The position numbers and the translations under genes are program-made. From the NCBI GenBank assembly GCA_026393475.1, contig JAPLAA010000042.1:1-64000 (forward strand): DNA of 64,000 nt. The letters are read 5' to 3'. The number at the start of each line of letters is the position of its first letter. Position 1 is the first letter of the stretch. The stretch is from Actinomycetota bacterium (lineage in GTDB: Bacteria > Actinomycetota > Acidimicrobiia > Acidimicrobiales > Ilumatobacteraceae). Positions 41,390 through 50,643 of the stretch are shown in pieces. Below the pieces are notes generated by a model. The model was not told the origin of the DNA. It saw only the letters and a program-made list of their open reading frames with translations, and searched no databases.

Positions 41390-42654
41390 ACGACACGGCC
41401 ACCGTCGCCCTGCCGCGCCGTCGCTCCCCGTGGAACGTCGCCGGCGCGGTGAGCGCCCAGTTCTCGCAAGCGCTCGGCAGCTTCCTCCTGCAGATCCTCG
41501 CGGCCCGCCTCCTCGGCAAGGAGGGCCTGGCGGTGTTCGCGGTGCTGTTCGGCCTCGTCGTGGTCGGCACGGCGGTCGTGTCGGGTTTCGTCGGCGACTC
41601 GCTGACCGTGCTCGATCGAGCGAACCGTGCCGTGCGTGCCGGTCTGCAGTGGTGGCTCGTCGTGCTCTCCACCGTGCTCGGTCTGGCCGCGACCGTCGGC
41701 CTCGGCGGCTCCGGCTATCTCACCTGGCATCAGGCGGTCGCGTTCGGCCTCGCCGGCGTCGCGTTCGTGGTGGAGGACACGATCCGTCGGCTGTTGATGG
41801 CCTCGTTGCGGTTCTGGTCGATCGTCGTGGTCGACTTCGTCGCATTGCTCGGCTCGGTGGGCCTCGTGGCTGTCGTGCACTGGAGCGGTGCCGACGTGAC
41901 GCTCACGCACTTCCTCGAGGGTCTCGTCGTGGGTCAGCTGGCCGCCACCGTGGTCGGTGTGTTCCTGCTGCCCGCCGACGATCGCTGGTGGTCGCGTCAG
42001 GAGGCGGGCCACGACGGTCGCCGTCGGGTGTTCGAGTACGGCAAGTGGCGGGCGCTCCAGGTGTCGGTGCGGCCCACGATGCTGTCGGTGATGCGCGTGA
42101 TCGCGGTGGCGGGTGTCGGTCGTGCGGCCTACGGCGAACTCGAGGGCGCGCGGCTGTTCGTGGCGCCGGCGATGCTCGCGGTGAACGGTGCGAGCTCGTA
42201 CCTGTTCGCCCGGTTCGCCCGCACGAAGGACGAGAGCACGTTGAAGCTGCTCCGCCAGGCCGACGTCGGCGTGGCCGTGTTGTCGGTGGTGTCGCTCGGA
42301 CTGGGTGTGGTGGCGGCGGTGGCGGCTCCCACGCTCGGGAGCACCATCGTCGGCGAGGAGTTCGACCTCGACCGCTGGGGCGTGCTCGGGTGGTCGGTCT
42401 ATGCCGCGGCCACCGCGGCCGCCACCCCGTACGGCGTGCTCGCTGCGGTTCGTGGACGCCAGGCGGCGACCCTCGTCGTGCGGCTGATCGACTCGGTGCT
42501 GTCGCTCGCGGGCGTGGCGATCGTGGTCTCGGTGGCGTCGCCGCCGTGGTCGACGAGCGCGATCCCGTACGTGATGGGTCTGTTCGCGCTCGCCGGCGGG
42601 ATCGGGATCCGCCAGCTCATCGTGGCCGACGTCGCGGCGGAGCGGGTGTCGTGA
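41386..42654 (+). CDS. Polysaccharide flippase (Wzx/MATE-like)
   Basis: The 422-residue protein has about 12 membrane segments typical of MOP/MATE-superfamily flippases, beginning SPWNVAGAVSAQFSQALGSFLLQILAARLLGKEGLAVFAVLFGLVVVGTAVVSGF. It should move lipid-linked sugar units or a related lipid across the membrane. The ATG at 41386 overlaps the polymerase stop (ATGA), and its own stop overlaps the next small ORF (TGATG), so the set Wzz-Wzy-Wzx is one operon. Confidence 0.85.
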   Translation: MNDTATVALPRRRSPWNVAGAVSAQFSQALGSFLLQILAARLLGKEGLAVFAVLFGLVVVGTAVVSGFVGDSLTVLDRANRAVRAGLQWWLVVLSTVLGLAATVGLGGSGYLTWHQAVAFGLAGVAFVVEDTIRRLLMASLRFWSIVVVDFVALLGSVGLVAVVHWSGADVTLTHFLEGLVVGQLAATVVGVFLLPADDRWWSRQEAGHDGRRRVFEYGKWRALQVSVRPTMLSVMRVIAVAGVGRAAYGELEGARLFVAPAMLAVNGASSYLFARFARTKDESTLKLLRQADVGVAVLSVVSLGLGVVAAVAAPTLGSTIVGEEFDLDRWGVLGWSVYAAATAAATPYGVLAAVRGRQAATLVVRLIDSVLSLAGVAIVVSVASPPWSTSAIPYVMGLFALAGGIGIRQLIVADVAAERVS

Positions 42655-42746
42655 TGGGCGCGAGGCGTTCCGGCGTGCCCGGTGACGGCGGCGGTTCGGG
42701 ACGAGTACGGCGCCGGCGCGGCGCAGCCGGACGATCGGAGGACTGA
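42654..42746 (+). CDS. Possible 30-residue coupled ORF
   Basis: ATG-42654 overlaps the flippase stop (TGATG) and its stop overlaps the next ATG at 42746 (again TGATG), filling the 91-base gap exactly. The product is Gly/Arg-rich, strongly basic and without a family. Double stop-start overlap suggests it is translated, at least to couple the genes on either side. It may have no function of its own. Confidence 0.4.
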   Translation: MGARRSGVPGDGGGSGRVRRRRGAAGRSED

Positions 42747-43552
42747 TGGAGCACGAACGACCCACGGAGCCGGGGACCACCCCGCCTGCCCCGTCCAAGC
42801 TGTCGCGCCACCGGTGGACGGTGGGTGCCGTCGCCGCAGTGGTGCTGGTGGTCGTCGCGATCGTGGTCGCCGGTGGCGGCGACGACTCGCCCGACACCGA
42901 CCTCGGTGCGATCGACGGCACTGCGACGACGGCATCGATGACCGATGGCACGACCGATGACGGCACGACCGCCGGGACGACCGCCGGCACCACGTCGGCG
43001 ACCGACCCCGACGGCACGGTCGTCGACTCGACGCAGCCAGGGGCGACGCTGCCCACCCAGACCACGCTCATCGGGGCGACCTCGGTGCCCGGGGTGACGG
43101 TGCCGTTCACCCCGGGTTCGCTCGACACGGTGCCCGTCGAGACGGTGGTGACGGCGCCGCCCGTCGGGATCGACGAGGTCGCGGACGCCGGCACGGGCAT
43201 GACGTTCCGGCTCGAGCAGCTCGAGGCCGTCGACGGCGAGGCGAGCGGCCCCGGTGAGATCGCGGGCCCGGCCGTGCGCGTCACGGTCGTCGCCACCAAC
43301 GACTCTCCGTCGCCCGTGCTCCTCGAGGGCGTCGTGGTCGACCTCACCTACGGGGCCCAGAACACGTCGGCAGCGCCGCTCAGTGGCCCTGGCGCGCTGC
43401 GGTTCTCCGGCGAGGTCGCGCCCGGTGCGAGTGCGACGGGTGTGTACGTGTTCGAGGTGCCGGTCGATCAGCGCGGTGTGGTGTCGGTGATCGTCGGCTA
43501 CGCGGCTGCCGTCTCGCCGGTCGTGTTCCAGGGCGAGGCGCCGAAGCCGTGA
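42746..43552 (+). CDS. Membrane-anchored DUF4352-like protein
   Basis: The 268-residue protein has a short cytoplasmic N-terminus, one membrane helix (WTVGAVAAVVLVVVAIVVAGG, about 24-44), a Thr/Gly/Asp-rich linker (about 48-150) and a beta-sandwich domain (FRLEQLEAVDGEASGPGEIAGPAVRVTVVATNDSPSPVLLEGVVVDLTYG through VIVGYAAAVSPVVFQG) like DUF4352/telokin-type immunoprotective folds. No catalytic site is seen. Its position between the flippase and the giant surface protein suggests a cell-envelope role. Confidence 0.7.
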   Translation: MEHERPTEPGTTPPAPSKLSRHRWTVGAVAAVVLVVVAIVVAGGGDDSPDTDLGAIDGTATTASMTDGTTDDGTTAGTTAGTTSATDPDGTVVDSTQPGATLPTQTTLIGATSVPGVTVPFTPGSLDTVPVETVVTAPPVGIDEVADAGTGMTFRLEQLEAVDGEASGPGEIAGPAVRVTVVATNDSPSPVLLEGVVVDLTYGAQNTSAAPLSGPGALRFSGEVAPGASATGVYVFEVPVDQRGVVSVIVGYAAAVSPVVFQGEAPKP

Positions 43553-43679
43553 ACGTGGATGGCGGGACGCAGCGGAGCGTGACGGGTCGCACGGGTCGGA
43601 CGGGTCGGACTGATCGGACGGATCGGACCGCGCGCGCGGAGATCGAACTGACGGCGGCGGCCGTCGACGAGGAGTGGTC

Positions 43680-46600
43680 ATGTTCAGAGCGGTGAAGCAT
43701 CGGCGCGGCACACGCGTCGCAGCGGCGGTGGCGGCGGTCGCGCTGCTGGTGCCGGTGGCGGTGTACATGGTGGCGCGGGTCGACTTCGGCAGGGCCGACA
43801 CCCGGCCGGCCAACCCGGCGAACCCGGCGACCCCGCCGACGGTGTCTGCCGACGCGCTGCCGACGGTGCAGATCGACGGCGTCGTGTGGTCGCAGGCGGT
43901 CGTCGGCAACCGCGTCTTCGCGGGCGGCAGTTTCGCCAATGCGCGTCCCGCGGGCTCGGCGGTCGGTGTGGGCAACGTGCCGCGCGCCAACGTGCTCGCG
44001 TACGACATCGCGACCGGGGTGCTCGACACGTCGTTCGCGCCCGCGCTGAACGCGCAGGCCCGCGTGGTCGCTGCGTCGAGTGACGGGTCGCGCGTGTACG
44101 TCGGTGGCGACTTCACCACCGTCGACGGCCAGACCCGCAACCGGATCGCGGCCTTCGACGCCACGACCGGCGCCCTCGTCGGCTCGTTCACGCCGAACAT
44201 CGGCTACCACGTGTACGCGATCGTCGCGACGCCCACCGTCGTCTACGTCGGTGGCAACTTCCAGGGCGTGGGCACCGTGGCGCGCAACTCCCTCGCCGCG
44301 TTCCGGGCGTCCGACGGCGCGCTGCTCGACTGGGCGCCGGTCGCGTCCGGCGGCATGGTGACCGCACTCGCGATGTCTCCCGACTCGTCGAAACTGGCGG
44401 TCGGTGGCCGGTTCACGTCGCTCAACGGATCGACCAATCCGGGTTACGGCCTCGCGTTCGTCGACGCCGTCACCGGTGCCGTGCTGCCGACGGCGGCGAA
44501 CAGCACCGTCCGCAACGGTGGCCCCAACGCGGGCATCACCAGTTTCGCCACGAGCGGCGACTGGCTCTACGGCACCGGCTACACCTTCGGTAGCGGTGGC
44601 GTGCTCGAGGGCATGTTCAAGGCGGCGTGGTCCGACGGCACCGTCGATTGGGTCGAGGACTGCCACGGCGACTCGTACTCGTCGTTCGTGCAGGCCGACG
44701 CCGTGTACGTCGTCGGGCACCCGCACTACTGCGGCAACGTCGGCGGATTCCCGCAGGGCAACCCGTGGTACTTCCGCCGCGCCCTCGCGTTCAGCACCGC
44801 ACGCACGGGCACGCTCACCAAGGAGCCGTACGGCTACTTCAACTGGGAGGGCACGCCGTCGCCGTCGCCGCTCACCTGGTACCCCGAGATCGAGAGCGGC
44901 ACCTACACCGGTCAGAGCCAGGGCCCGTGGAGCGTCGCCGGCAACGGCCAGTACCTCGTCGTCGGTGGCGAGTTCCCGAGCGTCAACGGCACGGCACAGC
45001 AGGGTCTGGTGCGCTTCGCCGTGCCGTCGATCGCGCCGAACAAGCAGGTGCCCCGACTGTTCCTCGGTGGGTGGCCGCTCAAGCTGAACTCGTTCGTGGC
45101 CGGCCAGGTGCAGATCAACTGGAGCGGCAACTGGGACCGTGACAACGAGACGCTCACGTACCGCCTGTACCGCGAGGGCACGTCGGCGCCGATCTTCGAG
45201 ACCGTCGCGAGCACCAGGTTCTGGGATCTCCCGACGATGGGTTTCACCGACACCGGCCTCACCCCCGGCACCACGTATCGGTACCGCGTGTTGGCGATCG
45301 ACCCCAACGGCAACGAGGCACCGTCGAACTGGACGAGCGTCACCGTCGCCGGCACGGGCAACGCCCAGTACGCGCAGGCGATCATGCAGGACGGCCCGAT
45401 CGACTACTGGCGGATGAACGAGACCTCGGGCACCACGGGGGCCGACATGATCGGCACCCGCCCGCTCAGCCTCGGCGGTGTGGTCACCGGGTCGGCCGGT
45501 GCGCTGTCGGGCGACACCGACACCGCGATGACCTTCGCCGGCACGTCGACCAGTCGCGCCGGTTCGGCGTCGAGCCGTCCCGCGAAGGCGACCGACCTGA
45601 CGGTGCAGGCGTGGTTCCGCACGAGCACCACCCGCGGCGGGAAGATCATCGGGTACGGCAACAGCCAGACCGGTACGTCGAGCAGCTTCGACCGTCACGT
45701 CTTCATGGACAACGCGGGTCGGCTGCACTTCGGTGTGGTGTACGGCTCGGTGAGGTCGGTGGTGACGTCGACTCGGTCGTACAACGACAGCGCCTGGCAC
45801 CAGGTCACCGCGACCTTGGGATCCGACGGGATGAAGCTGTACGTCGACGGTGCGGTCGTCGCGTCTCGCGCCGACGCGACGCGGGCGATCGAATATCCGG
45901 GCTTCTGGCGTATCGGTGGCGACAACCTCTCGGGCTGGGCCAACCGTCCGGCGAGCGACTGGTTCAACGGCGGCATCGACGAGGTCGCGATCTACCCGCG
46001 GGTGCTCGACGCCGCGACCGTGGCGCGCCAGTACACGATCGGCGCGACGGGTGCGGTGCCGAACCGTCCGCCGACGGCCGCGTTCGCGGCCACCACGAAC
46101 GGTCTCGTCGCGAACGTCGACGGTGCCGGGTCGAGCGACACCGACGGCACCGTGGTCTCGTACCAGTGGGACTTCGGTGACGGCGGTGTGGCGACCGGTG
46201 TGACGGCCAGCCGCACCTACGCGGCCGCCGGCACCTACGCGGTGACGCTGCGCATCACCGACGACGACGGCGAGGTCGCGACCACGTCGCGGACCGTGAC
46301 GGTGACCGCGCCCCCGGCGACCACCACCACGTCCACCACGACCACCTCCACGACCACCACAACGACCACCACAACGACCACCACAACGACCACCACGACG
46401 ACGATCCCTGCCACGACCACCACGGTCGCGGCCACCACGACGTTGGCCCCCGTCGGCCCCGTGCCGGTGGCCGTCGACGCCTTCGAGCGCACCGTCACCG
46501 GCGGGCTCGGTTCGGCCGACGTCGGTGGTGCGTGGGGCGTCACGTCGGCAGCGACGAACTTCGCCGTGTCCGGCGGTGCGGGCCGCGTGACGATGCCGAC

Positions 46601-47096
46601 CCCCGGCTCGGGCCCGAACGCCTACCTCGCCGCGGTGTCGTCCGCCGACACCGAGGTGCGCGTGCGCCTCGGCTTCGACAAGCCGGCGACGGGCAACGGC
46701 ACGTACGTGTCGGTGCTGGGTCGGCGGGTCGACGTGTCCGACTACCGGGCGAAGGTGCGCCTGCAGGCGAACGGCACGGTGCAGGTGATCCTCGGCACCT
46801 ACACGGGCACCGAGACCCCGCTGGGTTCGCTCGTGCTGCCCGGGCTCACCTACACGCCCGGTGAGACGCTCGAGGTGAAGTTCCAGGTGACCGGCACGGC
46901 GCCCACCACGCTGCGGGTGAAGGTGTGGAAGACCGGTCAGGCCGAGCCCGCCGACTGGACGCTGTCGGCCACCGACGCCACGGCGGCGCTGCAGTCGCCC
47001 GGTCATGTCGGTGTCGCGCTGTTCCTCTCCGGTTCGGCCACGAACGCGCCCGCGACGGTGTCGCTCGACGACCTGTGGGTGGGTCCGACCGCATGA
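43680..47096 (+). CDS. Giant secreted propeller-FnIII-LamG-PKD protein, second copy
   Basis: This 1138-residue protein is a paralogue of the one at 25189, with the same order: signal/anchor (about 13-32), DUF5122-like propeller, FnIII-like, LamG, PKD and the C-terminal DAFERTVTGGLGSADVGGAW domain. Shared stretches such as DALPTVQIDGV-WSQAVVGN leave no doubt about common origin. It has only one PKD domain. In place of the others is a Thr-rich linker of about 45 residues (46318-46440), a likely wall-spanning or glycosylated stalk. GAGGAG lies 6 bases before the ATG at 43680. Its stop overlaps the glycosyltransferase start (ATGA), tying it to the polysaccharide operon. Confidence 0.88.
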   Translation: MFRAVKHRRGTRVAAAVAAVALLVPVAVYMVARVDFGRADTRPANPANPATPPTVSADALPTVQIDGVVWSQAVVGNRVFAGGSFANARPAGSAVGVGNVPRANVLAYDIATGVLDTSFAPALNAQARVVAASSDGSRVYVGGDFTTVDGQTRNRIAAFDATTGALVGSFTPNIGYHVYAIVATPTVVYVGGNFQGVGTVARNSLAAFRASDGALLDWAPVASGGMVTALAMSPDSSKLAVGGRFTSLNGSTNPGYGLAFVDAVTGAVLPTAANSTVRNGGPNAGITSFATSGDWLYGTGYTFGSGGVLEGMFKAAWSDGTVDWVEDCHGDSYSSFVQADAVYVVGHPHYCGNVGGFPQGNPWYFRRALAFSTARTGTLTKEPYGYFNWEGTPSPSPLTWYPEIESGTYTGQSQGPWSVAGNGQYLVVGGEFPSVNGTAQQGLVRFAVPSIAPNKQVPRLFLGGWPLKLNSFVAGQVQINWSGNWDRDNETLTYRLYREGTSAPIFETVASTRFWDLPTMGFTDTGLTPGTTYRYRVLAIDPNGNEAPSNWTSVTVAGTGNAQYAQAIMQDGPIDYWRMNETSGTTGADMIGTRPLSLGGVVTGSAGALSGDTDTAMTFAGTSTSRAGSASSRPAKATDLTVQAWFRTSTTRGGKIIGYGNSQTGTSSSFDRHVFMDNAGRLHFGVVYGSVRSVVTSTRSYNDSAWHQVTATLGSDGMKLYVDGAVVASRADATRAIEYPGFWRIGGDNLSGWANRPASDWFNGGIDEVAIYPRVLDAATVARQYTIGATGAVPNRPPTAAFAATTNGLVANVDGAGSSDTDGTVVSYQWDFGDGGVATGVTASRTYAAAGTYAVTLRITDDDGEVATTSRTVTVTAPPATTTTSTTTTSTTTTTTTTTTTTTTTTTTIPATTTTVAATTTLAPVGPVPVAVDAFERTVTGGLGSADVGGAWGVTSAATNFAVSGGAGRVTMPTPGSGPNAYLAAVSSADTEVRVRLGFDKPATGNGTYVSVLGRRVDVSDYRAKVRLQANGTVQVILGTYTGTETPLGSLVLPGLTYTPGETLEVKFQVTGTAPTTLRVKVWKTGQAEPADWTLSATDATAALQSPGHVGVALFLSGSATNAPATVSLDDLWVGPTA
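46318..46440. repeat. acc-rich triplet repeat encoding a poly-Thr linker
   Basis: Runs of accacc and aacgacc triplets encode an almost pure threonine tract in frame, between the PKD and C-terminal domains of the giant surface protein. Confidence 0.9.
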
Positions 47097-48289
47097 GCCC
47101 GACCACGCCTGTCGGCACCACCACGGGCGCAGGGCGCACACGCCGGGTGCTCGTCGTGCACTCGTCGGACGAGATGTACGGCGCCGATCGCATCCTGCTC
47201 CAGGTGGTGGCGGGCATGCGCGAGATCGGCACCGAGGCGTCGGCCGGCCCCGGCTCGTCGCCGGTGGCACCGGTGGAGGTGGTGGTGTGGGTGCCGGACG
47301 ACATCACCCACGGCCCCACACCGCTGTGCCGCGAGCTCGAGCGCGAAGGCATCGCCTTCGCCCACATGTCGCTGCCGATCATCCGCCGCGCCAACCTGAA
47401 GCCGAAGGGTCTCGTGGCGATGGCACGTCGGTCGCGCTCGATGCGCGCCGCGATGAAGCGCGAGCGGTTCGACCTCGTCTACTGCATGACGAGCGCGTGC
47501 CTGCTGGCGGCGCCGATCGCTCGTTCGCTCCGCATCCGCGCGGTCGCCCTCCACGTACAGGAGATGTGGGCCGGCAAGGAGGCCTCGTTGCTGCGGGCGC
47601 TCGCACGGTTCACGACGCTGCGAATCACGATCTCGCCGGCCGTCGACCGCGCGGCCGCACTGCGGTCACCGGCGTCGGTGGTGGTCGACAACTGTGTGCC
47701 GCACCCGGCCGATGCCGATGCGGCGGTGGCCGAGGGCGGACCGCGTCCGCGCTATGTCGTGGCGAGCCGTTGGAACGCCTGGAAGGGCCATCGCACGCTG
47801 ATCGAGGCGTGGGGGCGGGCCGGATGTCCGGGCCTGCTCACCGTGCTCGGCGGGCCGCCGCCGTCGGGCGCGAAGGTCGACGTGCCTGCGCTGGTCGCCG
47901 CGCTCGCCGATCCGTCGTCGGTGGAGATCGTGGGCGAGGTGCCCGACGTGGCCTCGCACGTGGCGGCGGCGGATGCGCTCGTGCTGCCGTCGGACGATCC
48001 GGAGCCGTTCGGGCTGGTGCTGCTGGAGGCGTTCCGTCAGGGGCGTCCGGTGATCGCGAGCCGGGCGGGTGGTCCGGTCGACATCGTGGCCGACGGCCGC
48101 GACGGCTGGCTGTTCACGCCCGGCGACCCCGATGCGTTGGCCGAGCTGCTGCGGCGCCTCACCGTCGACGACCTCGCGGCTGCGGGCAGGGTGGCTCGTG
48201 AGACGTACCTGGCCCGCTACACGCCCGAGGTGTTCCGCGGCCGCATCGGCTCGCTCATCGCGGCCGAGCTCTCCCGCGTGGGCAGCTGA
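47093..48289 (+). CDS. GT4 glycosyltransferase
   Basis: The 398-residue protein is a GT-B fold glycosyltransferase of family 4. VLVVHSSDEMYGADRILLQVVAGM is the N-terminal acceptor-side loop, YVVASRWNAWKGHRTLIEAW starts the nucleotide-sugar domain, and the E(X)7E motif is in LPSDDPEPFGLVLLEAFRQGRPVIA (near 300). AGGPVDIVADGRDGWL is conserved. The sugar and acceptor are unknown. The ATG overlaps the giant surface protein stop (ATGA), an unexpected coupling of a glycosyltransferase to a secreted scaffold that could be its target. Confidence 0.9.
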   Translation: MSPTTPVGTTTGAGRTRRVLVVHSSDEMYGADRILLQVVAGMREIGTEASAGPGSSPVAPVEVVVWVPDDITHGPTPLCRELEREGIAFAHMSLPIIRRANLKPKGLVAMARRSRSMRAAMKRERFDLVYCMTSACLLAAPIARSLRIRAVALHVQEMWAGKEASLLRALARFTTLRITISPAVDRAAALRSPASVVVDNCVPHPADADAAVAEGGPRPRYVVASRWNAWKGHRTLIEAWGRAGCPGLLTVLGGPPPSGAKVDVPALVAALADPSSVEIVGEVPDVASHVAAADALVLPSDDPEPFGLVLLEAFRQGRPVIASRAGGPVDIVADGRDGWLFTPGDPDALAELLRRLTVDDLAAAGRVARETYLARYTPEVFRGRIGSLIAAELSRVGS

Positions 48290-48336
48290 CCGCATCCGGC
48301 GGACCGGCCGTCAGGGTCAGCAGCAGGCGGAGACGC

Positions 48337-49056
48337 TCAGTAGCGCCGCATCTCGCGGTACCACTTCACCAGTGCGAGCACCATGAAGCCGGCGTTGGCC
48401 GCGAGCAGCAGGCCGTAGAGCCACACGAAGCCCGACCACCACATCAGCCCGAGCACGACGCACAGCAGGCCGTAGTCGGTGGGGACGACGGCGAGCGAGT
48501 ACAGCGTCGACGACGACCCCTCGCCCTGGAGGATCATCTGGGTGTTGCCGCGATGGGCCCGACGGATCTGGTCGTTCAGGATGATCACGAAGAACATGAT
48601 CGACGCCACGATCTGGAACGCGATCGGGAGCAGCAGTCGCCGGTCGGACGGATCCTCGAACCGGTACCAGTTCACGAGCACCGCGGTGTGGAGACAGGCG
48701 ATCTTGATCGCGTCGACGACGTGGTCGAGCCACTCGCCCGACACGCTGCCGCCGCCGCGCAGACGGGCGAGTTGGCCGTCTGCCGCGTCGAGGGCATAGC
48801 CGACCACGAGGCAGATCGCGACGATCAGCGCGGTGATCGGCGTTGATTCGGCGAGGGCGATCACGGCGATGCCGCTGAACGTGGCGAGTGCGCTCAGGCA
48901 GGTGACCTGGTTCGGGGTGAGGCCCACCACGTGTGCGCACGCGGCGAACACCCGGCCGAGCGGACGGTTGACGAGCCGCGAGTACGCCGGCGCGCCCTTG
49001 GAGGTCTTCTGCGCACGCTGCAGGGCACTCAGCGACGTGCGGAAGGTGGCGTTCAC
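48337..49056 (-). CDS. CDP-alcohol phosphatidyltransferase family protein
   Basis: This 239-residue membrane enzyme transfers a phospho-alcohol group from a CDP-linked donor. The family signature D-G-x2-A-R-x8-G-x3-D-x3-D is intact as DAADGQLARLRGGGSVSGEWLDHVVDAI (about residues 88-115), with about six membrane segments around it. The acceptor alcohol cannot be told. It overlaps the glycosyltransferase gene upstream by 4 bp (GTGA). A cytidylyltransferase lies divergently at 50644 and could make the CDP-activated substrate. Confidence 0.9.
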   Translation of the reverse strand: MNATFRTSLSALQRAQKTSKGAPAYSRLVNRPLGRVFAACAHVVGLTPNQVTCLSALATFSGIAVIALAESTPITALIVAICLVVGYALDAADGQLARLRGGGSVSGEWLDHVVDAIKIACLHTAVLVNWYRFEDPSDRRLLLPIAFQIVASIMFFVIILNDQIRRAHRGNTQMILQGEGSSSTLYSLAVVPTDYGLLCVVLGLMWWSGFVWLYGLLLAANAGFMVLALVKWYREMRRY

Positions 49057-50414
49057 CCGACGCTGTCGCTCACGGCTGGGACGGCCTGCGTGACGGCGGT
49101 GGCCGGTGCGGCCGGGATCGTTTGGACCTCGTGGATGGGCTGGCCCGTGTGGAGGCCGACCGGGTCGACGCCGTGGCCGGCCACGACCTCCGGGAGCGCG
49201 CCGTCGCTGCCGCTGCCACCGATCGGCTTGAGCACCATGTCGTAGCCCCACTGGTCGGCGTTGTTGCGGGTGCCGTTGCTCTCGCCGCGGCGGCTCTCGC
49301 CGGCCGCGAGGCGGGCGGCGAGCCGTTCGTACGCCGTGGTGACGTCGTCCCAGCGGTAGTGCTCGTCGGCGCGCTGCTGCAGCGATGTGCCCAGGCGGCG
49401 GCTCAGATCGGTGTGGCGCTCGATGGTCGCGAGCGCCCCGGCGAGTGACATCTCGTCGGCGAAGAACATGCCGGCGGGGCCGAGCACCTCGCGGTTGAAC
49501 CGCACGTCGAGTGCGATGACGGGCGCCGCGGCACCCATGGCCCGGAGCAGCGACGGGTTGGTGCCGCCGATCGAGTGGCCGTGGAGGTAGCTCGCGCAGT
49601 TCGCGTACAGCTGGTTGAGGAGGTCCTGGTCCCAGACGGAACCGATGAGCCGGATGCGCGAGTCGCTGTCGGCGACCTCGCGGATGTCGCGGACGTGCTC
49701 GTCGGCGTAGGGCGACGCGCCGACCACGACGACGGGCAGTTGGGCGTTGCTGGCCCGGTAGCCGCGGACGATGAGGTCGACGTGGTTCTCGGGCTCGAAC
49801 CTGGCCACGACGAGGTGGTAGCCGCCGGGGACGAGGTCGTGCTGGGCGAGCTTGTCGTGGCCGAGGTCGCGCAGGATCGGGGCGCCGTATGCGATGCGCT
49901 CGGTGCTCGCGCCGAACTCGTCGGCGTAGTACGCGGCGATGCCCTCGGCATCGGCGATCAGGGCATCGGCCCAACGGACGGCGAGCACCTCGGCCGTGCG
50001 GTAGTAGCGGCGGCCGCCGCCGCCCCACTTGGCGCGGCGCCATTCGAGACCGTCGACGTGCACTGCGACGGGCATGCGCCGGGCGCGGAAGAACGGGATG
50101 TATGGCGAGTTCGCCGCGTTGAACACGAACACGGCGTCGTGGGTGCCGCGCTGCACCGACGCATGGAGCGCCGAGAGGGCCGAGTGGCTGAGCGTCTCGA
50201 GGGTCTTCGTGCGCAGTGCCGGCAGGTGGACGAGGCGCATGCCGAGGTGTTCGTCGGCTGCGCGTGAGCCGTCGGCGGGGCGCCGGCAGTAGACGGTGAC
50301 CGAGTGGCCACGTTGGACGAGTCGGCTGCCGACCTCCTCGATGGCCGTCTCGAAGCCGCCGTAGCGCGCCGGGACCCCGCGGGTCCCCACCATCGCGATC
50401 TTCAGTTCGCTCAT
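49053..50414 (-). CDS. Glycosyltransferase with DUF1972 N-terminus
   Basis: The 453-residue protein has the DUF1972 start KIAMVGTRGVPARYGGFETAIEEVGSRLVQRGHSVTVYCRR, found in rhamnosyl- and other exopolysaccharide transferases, then a GT4 nucleotide-sugar domain (YHLVVARFEPENHVDLIVRGY, GHSIGGTNPSLLRAMGAAAPVIALD). Residues from about 385 are a tail with no recognised domain. It is the first gene of a minus-strand pair with the CDP-alcohol transferase. Its upstream gap holds TACCCT (50469-50474 on the minus strand) about 55 bases before the ATG. Confidence 0.88.
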   Translation of the reverse strand: MSELKIAMVGTRGVPARYGGFETAIEEVGSRLVQRGHSVTVYCRRPADGSRAADEHLGMRLVHLPALRTKTLETLSHSALSALHASVQRGTHDAVFVFNAANSPYIPFFRARRMPVAVHVDGLEWRRAKWGGGGRRYYRTAEVLAVRWADALIADAEGIAAYYADEFGASTERIAYGAPILRDLGHDKLAQHDLVPGGYHLVVARFEPENHVDLIVRGYRASNAQLPVVVVGASPYADEHVRDIREVADSDSRIRLIGSVWDQDLLNQLYANCASYLHGHSIGGTNPSLLRAMGAAAPVIALDVRFNREVLGPAGMFFADEMSLAGALATIERHTDLSRRLGTSLQQRADEHYRWDDVTTAYERLAARLAAGESRRGESNGTRNNADQWGYDMVLKPIGGSGSDGALPEVVAGHGVDPVGLHTGQPIHEVQTIPAAPATAVTQAVPAVSDSVG

Positions 50415-50468
50415 GAGCGTCGGCGCTCCGTCGCGCCGATGCCCCGCCTGCCGCCCGACACGGCGGGT

Positions 50469-50474
50469 AGGGTA
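50469..50474 (-). promoter_or_regulatory. -10-like box TACCCT for the GT/CDP-alcohol pair
   Basis: TACCCT on the minus strand lies 54 bases before the ATG at 50414, giving a leader of roughly 48 bases. The 229-base divergent gap also contains a GTGACG/CGTCAC inverted repeat at 50516-50530. Confidence 0.35.
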
Positions 50475-50643
50475 ACGATCCGACGCGCCGGGGATGTTTC
50501 CGTCGTGTCAACTCTGTGACGCACCGTCACGACCGTCCTTCTTCCCGGGTGGTGCGCACGTCGCTGCCGCGACGGCCGGTTCGCCCACGCCTTCCGCCAT
50601 TTCGCCTGCTCACGCCGCTGCTGCTCGTTCTGAGAGGAACCAC

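Noticed and set aside
43380-47270. 1296-codon minus-strand frame opposite the second giant protein
   Set aside because: Same shadow pattern; the plus strand has a signal peptide, domains and a ribosome site.
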